From assembly GCF_949987535.1 (NCBI RefSeq), contig NC_080066.1, forward strand, positions 130,242,335 to 130,306,334: a stretch of DNA of 64,000 nucleotides. The letters are read 5' to 3'. The DNA is from Balaenoptera acutorostrata (Eukaryota > Chordata > Mammalia > Artiodactyla > Balaenopteridae). Position 1 is the first letter of the stretch. The number at the start of each line of letters is the position of its first letter. The translations under genes and the position numbers were made by a program. The notes under the pieces were generated by a model, which was given only the letters and a program-made list of their open reading frames with translations, was not told the origin of the DNA and ran no database searches. Of this stretch, positions 1-10,904 are shown piece by piece.

Positions 1-932
1 TCTAGAAGACTAAAGCCTTTTTCTACAAACAAAAAACATGGGACATGGAGAGGCTTTTGGACCTGGGAGGGCCCCACAGGATCCTCCTCAGTTTCACTTT
101 CTTAGATAACTTTTGGGAGTGAAGTCCCTGGATCCTGTGAGGGCTGCACCCCTTGCACTCTCCTGTGGGGATGCCTCTTGTGTCTTTTACTGGTTTGAGT
201 CCCTATTAAGATCCTACTAGTAGTCAATCTAGTAGCCAATCGTCAGACAATGGATCCTATAAATAGGAAAAACTTCTAAATTGGTAAAATTTTTAGAGAA
301 CTCTCATCATGAACAGCTGTTTTGCTGGTACTTAGGGAAACACCAAGTTAAAAGGTAAATACAAAGAAATATAACAGCTAACCCGAAGAAATCCCTTGAT
401 TTAAAAAAAAAAAAGTTTGTGAAGGCTTATTGAATTTGCAGTCTCAGCCTCCCCTCATGGGTCTCACAGATGCTAATAAAAACATTAGGTTAATTAACAA
501 GAGAATAGGAAGAAGCTGAGGGGAAAATCAAGCGACTCTTCCCAACAAGGTAGAAATTTTTTAAAGGGTATTAAGAAATAAATTCAGTAAAGCAAATATT
601 AAAAGTGGTGGAATAAAGGGGAATCAGAAAGGGAAGAGTCACAGGACTCATTCCAGCAGGATAGCAATCTTTAGATGGTTATTAAGAAATGGAATAAATA
701 AAATGGACATTGATGGGATTAAAACAAAGGTTTTAATACAGCACTACCTAAGATTGGATGGGCCAAAGGTATGCCTTTTTGTCCCCCAACATTAAAGGGC
801 CCCAAACAATTCGACCCTATTTACCCCAGTTTAGAGAAATTTAAAAAGCTGAAGACAAAAATTACTCTAAGAAACCTGACCAGCAATTGCTTGGGACAAC
901 AGACCAATTAATCAGGTTAAAGATTGAGAAAA
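1..932. other. No gene seen; AT-rich, possibly repeat-derived
   Basis: No open frame of note. The text resembles decayed retroelement sequence (polypurine blocks, repeated AGGAAGAAGC/GGAAGAGTC stretches near 505-640 that look like two diverged copies of one segment, GAGAATAGGAAGAAGCTGAG and AATCAGAAAGGGAAGAGTCA), but I cannot name a family. Confidence 0.3.
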
Positions 933-1268
933 GGGACTTCCCTGGTGGCGCAGTGGTTAAGAATCTGCCTGCCAATGCAGGGGACACGGGTTCGAGCCCT
1001 GGTCCAGGAAGATCCCACATGCCGCGGAGCAACTAAGCCCGTGCGCCACAACTACTCAGCCTGTGCTCTAGAGCCTGCGAGCCACAACTACTGAGCCCAC
1101 GTGCTGCAACTACTGAAGCCCGGGCTCCTAGAGCCCATGCTCCCCAACAAGAGAAGCCAGTGCAATGAGAAGCCCGCGCACCACAATGGAGAGTAGCCCC
1201 TGCTCACCACAACTAGAGAAAGCCCGCACACAGCAACGAAGACGCAACACAGCCAATAGATAAATTTT
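933..1268 (+). mobile_element. CHR-type tRNA-derived SINE
   Basis: Starts GGGACTTCCCTGGTGGCGCA, carries the tRNA-like A and B boxes (TGGTTAAGAATC, GGTTCGAGCCC) and the CHR body of CACAACTACTGAGCC units, and ends in an A-rich stretch. Short AC repeats follow at about 1302-1316. Confidence 0.9.
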
Positions 1269-1299
1269 AAAAGATGAAATAAAACAAAATAAAATTCAC

Positions 1300-3600
1300 G
1301 AACACACACACACACAAAGATTGACAAAAGGGCCTGATCCCTTGGCTTGATTCCTCACTGGGGATCCACAGCCTTTTATACAGATATGGATAGAATGGCT
1401 TGGGGATTAAGAGGAAAAGTTTCTGGGATCCCTTGTAAGACTGAGACTTGTTGATGGGGTCCTAATGGAGGCTATGGTTAGAGATATAAGAGTTCATGCA
1501 ACTGAGGTGAAAGTTTATAAGAAAATTGGTGTGTTTGAATGGGCTTCATGTAGGGCGGTTGCATCTCTTTTGCCTGATTGTATTGCGGGAATGGACATTG
1601 TGTCTAGCTGGTATCGCCTGGTATTGTAAAACAGGGCATATAAATCCACCCTTCAGGCATTGTTAATTAAACATGCTAAAAGGAGCCAGTAGGGTCACCT
1701 GAACCCACAGAATGTGAGGTTGAAACTGGGGCCTGATATTCGGGGACTAATAGAAGCAATAATGGAAGGTGTTTGCCCCTAAGACAGATTGGTCTGGGGT
1801 TAATCTATGCACTCAGAAAGAGGCCCTTTGCCAAATTTTCATTTAGAAACTAGACTTACTATAACAATGCTTATGCTGTTTCCGAGAGTAAGTTATATTT
1901 CATTAGAAGATGAAAGAGTGAGTGCATTTTAAGTTTAATTCTTTATAGCTAAAAGCACAAACGTAACTGTCTCACTGGTCAGGTTTCCTTAGAAGGTAGT
2001 TTTGTGTGACTAAGAATTGGCCAGAGTATTTTCAGGCTGGTATGATTTCTCTCTTTCTTTTAGAACTAAGTATTTTATCTTTAAATTGACATTTTTATTT
2101 ATATATGCTAAAGTTGGAAAAACTAATCTATGTGTATGTAATGTTTATTTTTTACTTGAAAAAAGATTGGAAGTTTGAAAGGATGAAGACCAAAGCCAAT
2201 TTATTAAGGTGTTTTTGGTCACTTAAAAAAAAAAAAAAAGAGGACCTTTGTTGAACACCTTGTGCAGGCTTTTGAAAGACATGATAGATTAAACCCTGAA
2301 GTTCTAGAACATAGAAATCTTTTTATTTCCATTTAACTTGGAAATCTCCCTGATATAAAGAAGCAAATTAAAGAACATGTAGTTGGACAGATCAGCCTGT
2401 TTATATCATTTAGGTGGCAACCCTAAGGAATTAAAAACAGCTGTCCTTGTTTTACAAATCTACTCTTTACTGGACCAGAGGTATGGCTCCAAAAACAATT
2501 CAAAGCTCATCAATCCTTTCTACCACTCCTAAAACCTTCCCTATTTATCTTAAGATGCTTGTAAGTACTGAAAAAATAAAAATAAAAATCTGCCCTTACA
2601 GGAACAAAAGTCCTGGGAGGAACTTGAATTTCTTTCCCCATGCCTTTGAGATCTAAATGTTCTACCTAGTCTTCTCCAGGAACTCTTACTTACACAATCC
2701 CTTTAAAATGCAAATTTCAGAAAGATAACTTATCAAAAGGAAAAACACAAAAGGGGAAAAAGTCATTTGGAACTTGGCTTGTCAAGGACAAATATAAATC
2801 TCAAGTGTCTTCCCCACAAATAGGAATAAAAAGGGTGTTAGCTATCTGAACAGGTGACCTTGTTTTATTCTATCTGCCAGAAACCCAATTTGAATCCAAC
2901 CTCTTTTGTAACTGCTAGGTTTGGTGTTATTGTACCTGATTCATGGCCGAAATGTTAGAATGGGAGCTACAGGTGTCTCTGTGTCTATGTGTTTGTATGT
3001 GTCTATGTATTGTGTCTATATATTGTGTCCAACATATGTGTGTGTTGTGGATTTGTGGTATTGTTAAAATTAATTTGTAAAAGAGCTGTATCTAATTGGC
3101 TTAAAGAAAATTAAGCACTTATATAAATTCTCAGAAATATAATAGAAACTGACCCAAACGAATTTCAGATTCACTTGATCTGAGAAATGTATTAAACTAG
3201 TTTGTTTGTTGGCTTAATTAATACAGAGATGTCTTTAGAGTCATCAACATTAAGTGTAATACTTTTATTATACCTAAGTTTACTGAAAATCAAGTAAGTT
3301 CATGTTATCTCTGTTACAAAATTTTTCAGCAAGAAAAATAACTTTGTATGATGAAGCTTTCGTAAGTAAATAAATGTCAATGGGATAAGAGTTTTCAGGT
3401 GAACTCGTTAAGAGTAACTATGTTTTATGGTATGTCTACTTAAAATAGTTTCTCTAAGTCTTTTTGGTAACTTGAAACTTTAGAGTTTTGCTAAGTTAAA
3501 TGATGGAAATTCATTGAATGTTTAGATCATTTACAAATAAGATAAAATACTGAAACATTAATTGCTAAACAAGTCTAAGTTACCTACTTTTGACTTTTTA
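1300..3600 (+). mobile_element. Degenerate endogenous-retrovirus-like sequence
   Basis: No intact gene. Around 1545-1740 the plus strand reads, through stops, like a retroviral protease/reverse-transcriptase linker (DCIAGMDIV, then QALLIKHAKR). Around 2240-2350 it recalls a gag capsid end (LVQAFERHDRLNPEV, then PDIKKQIKEH). Both are heavily interrupted and non-functional. The assignment is by eye and tentative, and the order of the two fragments is not that of a simple provirus, so more than one insertion or a rearrangement is possible. A GTGTCTAT-rich patch lies at 2975-3045. Confidence 0.35.
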
Positions 3601-4125
3601 TTAGAGAAAAGCTAAAGATACTTAGGTTTATTAAATACATGTCATGTACCACATTGAAAAAAAAAATTATGCTATGAGGAAATGTATGTTTCTGGAAGTT
3701 ATGTACCCGTAAGTTTGACAACCAAAAAAAAAAATACTGGAATAACAAGAAGTTCACAATTGGCTTCTTAGTTTTCACTAGAAATTAAGGTTTTTAAAGG
3801 TTAAGAATTCTAATTAACATATGTAACTAAAACTACTAAAATTAATAAGGAAAACATCTTTGTATGCAAGGAGATTTTTTTTTTAAGGTACAAGAAATAG
3901 AAATGCATTTTGTTAAGGCAAAAGAAAGTAATTTTCTCCTAAAAAGAGGTTGGGGGTAAAGGGAGAGAGAGAGAACATGCATAGGACAAAATCTGAACGT
4001 AAAAAGGGAAGTTATAGAAGGTTTGTGGAAAAGCAACACTGAGAAGAGTTTTGTGTGTGGTCAGGACTGGCTAGGATTAGAATGAGTTTAATTGGTTGGA
4101 TGAATCCTAATATTAAAAGTAAGCT

Positions 4126-4440
4126 GGGGCTTCCCTGGTGGCGCAGTGGTTGAGAATCTGCCTGCTAATGCAGGAGACACGGGTTCGAGCCCTGGTCTGG
4201 GAAGATCCCACATGCCGCGGAGCACCTGGGCCCGTGAGCCACAGCTACTGAGCCTGCGCATCTGGAGCCCGTGCTCCGCAACAAGAGAGGCCGCAATAGT
4301 GAGAGGCCCGCGCACCGCGATGAAGAGTGGCCCCCGCTCGCCGCAACTAAAGAAAGCCCTCGCACAGAAACAAAGACCCAACACAAGCAAAAAATAAAAT
4401 AAATAAATTAAATTAAATTAAATAAATTAAAAAAAAAAAA
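4126..4440 (+). mobile_element. CHR-type SINE with target-site duplication
   Basis: A GC-rich SINE body from GGGGCTTCCCTGGTGGCGCA to a (TAAAT)n and poly-A tail. AAGTAAGCTGG is repeated at 4117-4127 and 4441-4451. Frames on both strands inside it are SINE by-products. Confidence 0.95.
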
Positions 4441-4451
4441 AAGTAAGCTGG

Positions 4452-5460
4452 TGCAAAATTAGAATTTGGTTAAGAGGACAGAGTTTTCTTGAAATATTGA
4501 TCTGCTTTTGATAACAGATTGTAAAGTTTCTTTACCTTTTAAATCTGTTTTAACTTTCTGCATTTGCCTTGGAAATCTTACTTTCACTTTGGTTAAGAGA
4601 ATAAGTATTGTTTCACAGTGACCTATGATATTTGGTATGTTAAATTACATGGAAAGCATTGTCAAATGAATGATGATAAACCTTCTCAGATTATACTGTA
4701 TGGGTAAATGTTATTAATAAAATGTTCTAGAAATTATATGAAATTCCTAAAATTTGGATATGTTCTGGTATAATATGTCATAATTCTAGTTATTATCTTA
4801 AAATGCTGTATGTTGCAGAAATAACCAAATTTCGTTATCAACTGCATTCTAATCAGATCTTTAACCATGACATTTTAAGACTTCATCATTTATAAACAGT
4901 TATTGTTTTACTCTGATGCCTTTGCAAAAATGTTTCATCTTCAAGAAGATTCATAGAACTTTTTCACAAATATAGGCTTCTGATAACCTTTAAGGCATAC
5001 CACCCAACTGGGTAAGATATTACAGAACTTTAATGGAAAATCTGATGGCTTCATAAAACTGCTAACAAAAGTTCAAGATCAACAAGAATTAATTACATGG
5101 GACTGAATAAACTGATGAGGATGATTATAATTTTAATGACTTTTTGTTTGAAACATTGCTGATGTTTCCAGATTTAAGGAAAATTTTTTCTTCTCTCTTG
5201 AGCTAACTATAACTTAGAACAATTTGGTAAAGTAAACCCTTGTGAACAAATATGAAACAATTATCTTTTTTCTCCCTACCTGATCCCTCCAAAATTCTTA
5301 TTTTCATGGGAATATAGTTATTTGCATAAGTTCAATCAGAATCTATTCTCCTTATAAGAGCATACAACTGGAAACATTAGCTATATTACCAAGGCTTTGA
5401 CTGGAATGTCATACTTGAGAGAGACGTGTCAGCTAAAAAAATAAAATAAAAAAAGCATAA
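4452..5460. other. No gene seen; AT-rich intergenic
   Basis: Very AT-rich sequence without open frames, splice patterns or recognisable repeats. Confidence 0.4.
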
Positions 5461-5464
5461 CAAA

Positions 5465-5630
5465 AATTTGAGAATTATTTTTTATTCAAGGACATTACTG
5501 AGGACTATAGCCCAGGAAGGCAGCCTCTCAGAAGCTTACCTCTGAGGAACTGTTCCAAAGAGGCAAGGGAGGAGCTAGGTAGGATATATAGGAGTTTACT
5601 TAACATCCCTTTGTTCTTTGTCTGCAGGGC
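5465..5630. mobile_element. Possible LTR fragment
   Basis: The stretch TTTTTATTCAAGGACATTAC, followed by CAGCCTCTCAGAAG, GAGGAACTG and GGAGCTAGGTAGGATATATA, resembles an LTR known from other mammals. The family was not resolved. Confidence 0.35.
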
Positions 5631-5639
5631 AGTATAATT

Positions 5640-5800
5640 AAGACCTTAAACTTTTGAAGTCAGACAGCCTAAATTCAAATCCCAACTCTACCTCTAAGCA
5701 ATTGATCTAACTTGTCTGAGCCTCAAATTTCCTTATGTGTAAAATGGAAAAATAAGCTATTCCCTCTCAGAGATTTTGTGAGGAGTTAAAAGTTTTTGAC
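5640..5800 (+). repeat. MIR SINE fragment
   Basis: The order AAGTCAGACAGCC, AAATCCCAACTCTACC, CTTGTCTGAGCCTCA and TTCCTTATGTGTAAAATGG follows the MIR core (tRNA-derived ancient SINE), forward orientation. Confidence 0.75.
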
Positions 5801-6550
5801 AGAGACAAATGGATACTAACCCTCAACAAATGATATTATTATTATCATCTAAATTTATTTTATATAAAACATATAATATCTTACAGTAATAAATAGGGTA
5901 AGAATTGAACCAGAAGACATTGTGATCCAAGATACAAAAAAAAAAAAAAGCTGTCATTACATTTGAGACCCACACTGTCCCCCATTCATAAGGTCTCCTC
6001 CAAGGTCTAAGCATCACTTCTTATTGTTGCTATTCCCAAGAGCATTGAAACCTTATTGTCACCATAGAAAGAAAAAATTAAGAATACCAGAGTTCCAGCT
6101 CCATTTCCCACCAAGAGACTGAATTCACAAGGACTAGTGGCTACCAGATCATCTCTGAAGGAACTATAAAGGGAAAAACATCAAAATACAGATAATATTT
6201 TGAGAAACCCTTGGGGAGATAGAGGGATGCCTTGAAATGGGGGTGGGGAGGTGGGCAGAGACAGCTTATACAAAGGGAGGAAGTAGTCCCATTCAGCTGC
6301 AAGAAGGATAAATAGAGAAAGAGCTGTTGTAGTTTATAGAAGAAGGGAAAAAGAACTCTTCTACTCGCCTAGGTTCAATGGCAGGGACCTGCAATCAAAC
6401 TGATAAAAGAAGTATTAAGAAGAGGAAAAAAACAGGTTAAATATATACATACACCCAGTAGTTCATGAAGAAAAATATGGCTCAAGGAAATGCCCAAAAT
6501 TTGGGGGCTTATGTATTGTCTTCAGCTAGACAAAAGAAAGTGGTTTTTTG

Positions 6551-6677
6551 TTGTTTTTGTTTGTTTGTTTGGCCGCACCGCACAGCTTGTGGGATTTTAG
6601 TTCCCCAACCAGGGATCGAACCCAGGCCCTTGGCAGTGAGAGTGTGGAGTCTTAACCACTGGATTGCCAGGGAATTC
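6551..6677 (-). mobile_element. Short CHR/Bov-tA-like tRNA SINE
   Basis: The reverse complement begins GAATTCCCTGGCAATCCAGT, with B box GGGTTCGATCCC and a GTGCGGCC end, then a (CAAA)n tail seen here as TTTG repeats. This is the approximately 120-bp tRNA-derived type, distinct from the longer SINE. Confidence 0.85.
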
Positions 6678-7546
6678 TGAAAATGTAGTTTTTGACTTGG
6701 AGGAAAGTTGGGGGGTAAATTATGGGATGGTGATCAGGAAATGTATATTAAGTCAGGGTTTTCTCATACTCTTTGATTGGAAGAATTAATATTGTTAAAA
6801 TGGCCACTCTACCAAAAGCAATCTACAGGTTTAATGTGATTCCTATCAAATTACCCCTGACATTTTTCACAGAACTAGAACAAATAGTCCTAAAATTTAT
6901 ATGGAAGAATAAAAGACCCAGAATTGCCAAAGCAATCCTGAGGAAAAAGAACAAAGCAGGAGGCATAACCCTCCCAGACTTCAGACAATACTACAAAGCT
7001 ACAATCATCAAAACAGCATGGTATTGGCACAAAAACAGACATACGGATCAATGGAACAGAATAGAGAGCCCAGAAATAAACCCACAAACCTATGGTCAAT
7101 TAATCTTCAACAAAGGAGGCAAGAATATACAATGGAAAAAAGACAGTCTTTTCAGCAAGTGGTGCTGGGAAAGTTGGAGAGCCGCATGCAAATTAATGAA
7201 GTTAGAACACATCTTCACACCATGCACAAATATAAACTCAAAATGGCTTAAAGACTTAAATATAAGACATGACACCACAAAACTCCTAGAAGAGAACATC
7301 GGCAAAACATTCTCTGACATAAATTGTACCAATGTATTCTTAGGTCAGTCTCCCAAGGCAATAGAAATAAAAGCAAAAATAAAGAAATCCCTAATCAAAC
7401 TTGTAAGTTTTGCACAGCAAAGGAAACCAGAAGCAAAATGAAAAGACAACCTATGGACTGGGAGAAAATATTTGCAAATGATATGACTGACAAGGGCTTA
7501 ATTTCCAAAATATACAAACAGCTCATACAACTCAATAACCAAAAAA

Positions 7547-7755
7547 AACAAACAACGCAATCGAAAAATGGGCAGAAGACCTAAATAGACATTTCTCCAA
7601 AAAAGACATACAGATATGTATGTCTTTATAACTCAATAACAAAAAAAAATACAGATACGTATGTCTTTATAACTCAATAACAAAAAAAAACAAACAACCC
7701 AATCGAAAAATGGGCAGAAGGCCTAAATAGACATTTCTCCAAAAAAGACATACAG
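7547..7755 (+). repeat. Internal duplication within the L1 copy
   Basis: The block CAATCGAAAAATGGGCAGAA through AAAAGACATACAGAT occurs at about 7556-7615 and again at about 7698-7757. Between them the 41-bp unit TACAGATATGTATGTCTTTA (continuing through AACTCAATAAC and an A run) is present twice in tandem (about 7609-7690). Confidence 0.8.
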
Positions 7756-8205
7756 ATGGCCAATAGGCACATGAAAAGATGCTCAACATCGCTAATTACC
7801 AGAGAAATGCAAATCAAAACTATAATGAGGTACCACCTCACACCAGTCAGAATGGCCATCATTAAAATGTCTACAAATAATAAATGTTGGGGAGGGTGTG
7901 GAGAAAAGGGAACCCTCTTACACTGTTGGTGGGAATGTAAATTGGTGCAGCCACTATGAAAACACTATGGAGGTTCCTCAAAAAACTAAAAACAGAGTTG
8001 CTATATGATCCACCAATCCCACTCTTGGGCATACACCCAAAACTATAATTCAAAAACATACATGCACCCCTATGTTCATAGCAGCACTATTTACAATAAC
8101 CAAGACATGGAAACAACCTAAATGTCCATTGACTGATGAATGGATAAAGAAGATATGGTACATATGTATATATATATACCATATCTTATGGTATCCATTA
8201 TATCG

Positions 8206-8206
<1 letters not shown>

Positions 8207-8242
<36 letters not shown>
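8207..8242. repeat. (CA)n microsatellite in L1 3'UTR
   Basis: About 17 AC dinucleotides inside the L1 3' region; it creates poly-Val/Cys or Thr/His frames on either strand. Confidence 0.9.
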
Positions 8243-8244
<2 letters not shown>

Positions 8245-8459
8245 GAATACTACTCAGTCATAAAAAAGAATAAAATAATGCAGTTTGCAGCAACATGGCT
8301 GGACCTAGAGATTATCATCCTAAGCAAAGTAAGTCAGAAAGACAAAGACAAATACCATATGATATCACATATATGTGGAATCTAAAATACAACACAAATG
8401 AACCTATCTACAAAACTGAAACAGACTCACAGATATAAAGAACAGACTTGTGGTTGCCA

Positions 8460-8490
8460 AGGGGAGGGGGGAGGGGGGAGGGGGGAGGGA
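8460..8490 (+). repeat. GGGGGA-rich tract, potential G-quadruplex
   Basis: At least four runs of four to six G separated by single A residues (GGGGAGGGGGGAGGGGGGAG). This is a feature of this class of L1 3'UTR; the next partial copy has a decayed version at 8862-8881. Confidence 0.75.
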
Positions 8491-8623
8491 AGGATTGGGA
8501 GTTTGGGATTAGCAGATACAAACTAGTATATATCCAACAGATACACAACAAGGTCCTATTGTATGGCACAGGGAACTATATCCAATATCCTCTGATGAAC
8601 CATATGGAAAAGAATATGAAAAA

Positions 8624-8626
<3 letters not shown>

Positions 8627-8656
<30 letters not shown>
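8627..8656. repeat. (TA)n microsatellite
   Basis: About 15 uninterrupted AT/TA dinucleotides within the L1 3'UTR. Confidence 0.9.
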
Positions 8657-8659
<3 letters not shown>

Positions 8660-8757
8660 GAATCACTTTGCTGTACAGAAGAGATTAACACAACATTGTA
8701 AAGCAGCTATACTTCAATAAAATTTTTTAAAATATAAAGTAGATTAAATTCCTGAAA

Positions 8758-9018
8758 ACATAAAAAAATTTAAAAACAAAGTAAAATATGACACAAATGA
8801 ACTTATCTACAAAACAGAAACAGATTCACAAACATAGAGAACAGGCTTGTGGTTGCCAAGGGGCGGGGGGGAGAGGGGGGAAAGGATTGGGAGTTTGGGT
8901 TTAGCAGATGCAAACTATTATATAGAGAATGGATAAACAGCAAAGTCCTACTGTGTAGCACAGGGAATTATATTCAAAACGCTGTAATAAACCATAATGG
9001 AAAAAACCCCAAAAACCA
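8758..9018 (+). mobile_element. Second L1 3'UTR fragment
   Basis: Repeats the 3'UTR of the preceding L1 (GACACAAATGAACTTATCTA, GCTTGTGGTTGCCAAGGGGC, GGATTGGGAGTTTGGGTTTA), diverged by several percent, in the same orientation. It is then interrupted by a minus-strand SINE. Confidence 0.85.
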
Positions 9019-9300
9019 AGTGCTTTCCTTATTTATTTATTTATTTAGTTAGTTGGCTGCATCGGGCCTTAGTTGCGGCATGCAGTATCTTTGCTGCAGT
9101 GCGCAGGCTCTTTGTTGCGGCACACAGGCTTCTCTCTAGTTGTGGCACACGGGCTCCAGAGCGTGCAGTTTCAGTAGTTGCAGCGCGTGGGCTTAGTTGC
9201 CCCGCTGCATGTGGGATCTTAGTTCCCTGGCCAGGGATTGAACCTGTGTCCCCTGTAATGGAAGGCAGATTCTTAACCACTGGACCACCACGGAAGTCCC
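9019..9300 (-). mobile_element. CHR-type SINE, minus orientation
   Basis: Runs from a (TTTA)n tail through GGCTGCATCGGGCC to CACCACGGAAGTCCC, the reverse of the SINE 5' end. Flanks share AAAAACCA(A/G)G. Confidence 0.9.
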
Positions 9301-9750
9301 AAAAAAACCAGGGGTTTTTAAGTAAGGTGTGTTATGCAGATTTAAGTCAATGCCTTGGCCACTAATAAGAGTTGTTAAGAGTCTTCCTCCTCCTTCCTAG
9401 TATGAGAAAGGGAGACACCTTTACAAATAGAAATTTCCTCTATAAGTGTAAATTTTCCTTACAAAAGGGAAACTTATGCTCTCTTTTCAGAGCTTCTCCT
9501 GTGTCTGTTGTTTCTCAAGATAATCAGCTCAAAATAATCCTTATGCCAAAGAAGCATATTCTGGGTGGCATACTCTGGTCCCTTTTGAGTTCTATTCTTG
9601 CTTCCACACCCACATCCGTGGAAACCTAGAGACCAGGATGCAGGTATCCTCCGAGTTAGAATCAGGTGGCACAGTGGCACAGAAGTCCCACATAAGTCAG
9701 GAGCTGAGAAAAATGGGTAGAGCCTCACCAGCTTTGGTGAGTCTGTATAT
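9301..9750. other. No gene seen
   Basis: Unremarkable sequence. Short open frames on both strands do not resemble known proteins. Confidence 0.35.
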
Positions 9751-10066
9751 GCATGTATATTACACCATACTACAATATGGTGGTGTGTTAGCCACTTAAC
9801 TCTAGTATAAAGGTTAAATGACAAGAATATCAAAGATAACTATAGCTACAATAAGTTGCTAATGAATACACAATAAAAATGAAGTAAATTGTGAAATTAA
9901 AAACATAAAAGTGGGGAGAGTAAAAGGGTAGAGTTTTTGAATGGGACTGTAGTTAAGTTGTTATCAGCTTAAAATAGACTGTTACATCTATAAGATATTT
10001 TGTGTAAGCCTCGCAGTAACCACAAAGCAAAAACCTATAATAGATTCATGAAAGATAAAGAGAAGG

Positions 10067-10525
10067 GAGGGACTTCCTTGGTGGCACAGTGGTTAAGAAT
10101 CCGCCTGCCAATGCAGAGGACACAGGCTCGATCCCTGGTCTGGGAAGATCCTACATGCCGCGGAGCAACTAACCCCATGCGCCACAACTACTGAGCCTGA
10201 GCTCTAGAGCCTGCGAGTCACAACTACTGAGCCCATGTGCCACAGTACTGAGCCTGCACTCTAGAGCCCACAAGTCACAACTACTGAGCCCACACACTGC
10301 AACTACTGAAGCCCATGCACTCTAGGGTACACGTGCCGCAACTACTGAGCCTGCACACTGCAACTACTGAAGCCTATGCACCTACAGCCCATGCTCCCCA
10401 ACAAGAGAAGCCACTGCAATAAGAAGTCCATGCACTGCAACGAAGAGTAGCCCCCACTCACCGCAAATAGAGAAAGCCTGCACACAGCAATGAAGACCCA
10501 ATGCAGCCCCCCCAAAAAAAATAAA
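10067..10525 (+). mobile_element. CHR-type SINE with internally expanded body
   Basis: The 5' end (GGGACTTCCTTGGTGGCACA) and tail match the other CHR SINEs, but this copy is about 130 bp longer. The unit of roughly 30-45 bp containing CAACTACTGAGCC(C/T) plus GCACTCTAGAG occurs about six times instead of two or three. Confidence 0.9.
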
Positions 10526-10904
10526 GAGAAAGGAATCAAAGCCTACCACTATGGAAAATCATCAATTCACAAAGGAATACAGTAAGAGAGGATGAAAGAA
10601 ACAAGTGAGCTACAAAACAGGCAGAAAACAATTAAGATGGTGTTAGTAAGCTCTTATCTATCAATAAATAATGTAAATGAGTTAAATTCTCTTCTCAAAA
10701 GGCACTGAGTGACTGGATGGAGCAAAAAACAAGACACAACTATATGTTGCCTACAGGTGACTCACTTCAGCTTTAAGGACACACAAAGGCTCAAAATGAA
10801 GAAATGGAAAAAGATATTCCATGCAAGTAGAAACCAAAGTAGAACAGGGGTAGCTATACTTATACAAAATTGACTTTAAGCCAAAAACAGTAACAAGAGA
10901 GAAA

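Larger units (their letters stand above)
6775..8735 (+). mobile_element. L1 LINE, 5'-truncated (ORF2 C-terminus and 3'UTR)
   Basis: An open stretch of 220 codons (about 6782-7440) reads as the end of L1 ORF2: [57 protein letters not shown]. It breaks by frameshift near 7390-7440, after which the homology goes on in other frames ([50 protein letters not shown]) through the 3'UTR. A copy-specific internal duplication lies at about 7547-7755. The 3'UTR holds a (CA)n tract, a GGGGGA run, an (AT)n tract and the typical CAGCTATACTTCAATAAAA end. It cannot encode working protein. Confidence 0.93.

Noticed and set aside
933..1010. tRNA gene-like A and B boxes at SINE heads
   Set aside because: All such heads in the window belong to tRNA-derived SINEs with A-rich tails and do not fold as complete tRNAs with an anticodon arm.
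4088..4397. Frames of 73-100 codons on both strands
   Set aside because: They lie within a CHR SINE; the same protein-like strings recur at 29101, 35973 and 50424, showing they are repeat-derived.
8140..8263. Frame with poly-Thr/His run
   Set aside because: Produced by the (CA)n microsatellite in the L1 3'UTR.
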